From NCBI GenBank assembly GCA_004553495.1, contig SFLE01000017.1, positions 1-31,061 on the forward strand: DNA of 31,061 nucleotides, in the 5' to 3' direction. The position numbers and the translations under genes are program-made. A model generated the notes under the pieces. The model saw only the letters and a list, made by a program, of their open reading frames with translations, had not been told where the DNA came from and made no database searches. Origin of the DNA: Clostridiales bacterium. GTDB lineage: Bacteria > Bacillota > Clostridia > Oscillospirales > Oscillospiraceae. This document shows, one piece after another, positions 30,932-31,061 of the stretch. Numbering within the stretch: position 1 is the first letter of the stretch; each line of letters begins with the position of its first letter.

Positions 30932-31061
30932 ATGTCAAGAAAATACGAGAAAGTACAGGAATTGCTGCCGGAGGTGCAGCGACTGAATGCAGAGGGCTAC
31001 ATCTATTTCTACAACAACCAGCGCATTCAAACAAAAACAAAACTGACACCGCTGGAATTGC
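30932..31061 (+). pseudogene. orfA-orfB deletion fusion of an IS3-family transposase, cut by the window edge
   Basis: The ORF is open for 43 codons to the edge. Residues 1-23 (MSRKYEKVQELLPEVQRLNA and on to GY) match the N-terminus of the orfA helix-turn-helix protein in gut Clostridia IS3 elements. Residues 23-43 match the C-terminal part of the orfB DDE transposase, with FYNNQRIQTK and LTPLE. The DDE catalytic core is absent, so the product cannot transpose by itself. The join is in frame, near a shared Gly-Tyr, as if by recombination. The family assignment is from memory of the motif, without a search. Confidence 0.65.

Larger units (their letters stand above)
30847..31061 (+). mobile_element. 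Internally deleted IS3-family element, left part
   Basis: The left end probably starts near TGTGCACCGAACC (30847), with the IS3-like pattern CCG, A-run, ACGGACA (30858-30873). A hairpin and a small ORF follow. That ORF joins the start of a typical IS3 orfA (SRKYEKVQELLPEVQRL) to the end of orfB (YIYFYNNQRIQTKTKLTPLE), which implies loss of about 1 kb of internal sequence. The right end is beyond the window, so element length and target duplication cannot be seen. The exact left boundary is inferred. Confidence 0.6.

Noticed and set aside
1..31061. CRISPR array or tandem repeat cluster
   Set aside because: No regularly spaced direct repeats were seen on either strand.

Overview
The window looks like the chromosome of an anaerobic, endospore-forming Clostridia member, probably Oscillospiraceae/Ruminococcaceae-like. 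The evidence is a complete spoIIAA-spoIIAB-sigF operon, two small CotF-like spore coat genes, a T-box leader on valS, a sensory [FeFe]-hydrogenase, a class I two-subunit fumarase and an IS3-type element of a kind common in gut Clostridia. Family placement is an inference from gene content. Most genes have strong Shine-Dalgarno sequences and sigma-A-like promoters with 17-bp spacers. The stretch is mostly housekeeping DNA; clear mobile DNA is seen only at the right edge.

Layout. 1-386: start of a minus-strand gene at the left edge, then a minus-strand tRNA-Leu(UAG) with promoter and terminator. 387-3470: an EamA-type exporter facing a glnS-mog operon. 3569-4744: a flavoprotein thioredoxin reductase homologue with a shortened nucleotide-binding domain, followed by thioredoxin. 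4763-8738: a DegV-family gene, then T-box-controlled valS. 8765-10273: the forespore sigma-F operon. 10309-15069: MATE exporter, PcrA/UvrD helicase, second EamA exporter. 15119-18571: a two-component system with an anchored protein of unknown function and a cell-wall amidase. 18584-20893: a dicarboxylate/amino-acid:cation symporter divergent from an AraC regulator. 20892-21390: two coat genes behind a sigma-G-like promoter. 21441-22003: a flavodoxin-like protein. 22021-22324: a structured, probably non-coding RNA. 22314-25725: fumarase alpha and beta, malic enzyme and a polysaccharide deacetylase in one operon. 25727-29140: a sensory hydrogenase (HydS-like) with a PP2C/SpoIIE-type phosphatase, divergent from an RseC-like gene. 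29162-30821: prfC. 30847-31061: an internally deleted IS3-family element.

How the genes fit together. Fumarase plus malic enzyme convert fumarate to malate to pyruvate, and the nearby symporter could supply C4-dicarboxylates. The thioredoxin pair, flavodoxin, HydS and RseC-like proteins form a redox theme suited to an anaerobe. The two-component operon appears to connect envelope sensing to peptidoglycan cleavage.

Most worth a second look: the possibly ferredoxin-linked thioredoxin reductase and the palindrome inside its promoter; the structured RNA before fumarase; the HydS-phosphatase module, in which the proton-relay Cys is Ser and the divergent promoters interlock; terminators that overlap the next promoter; and the IS derivative fusing the start of orfA to the end of orfB behind a hairpin that hides its ribosome binding site.
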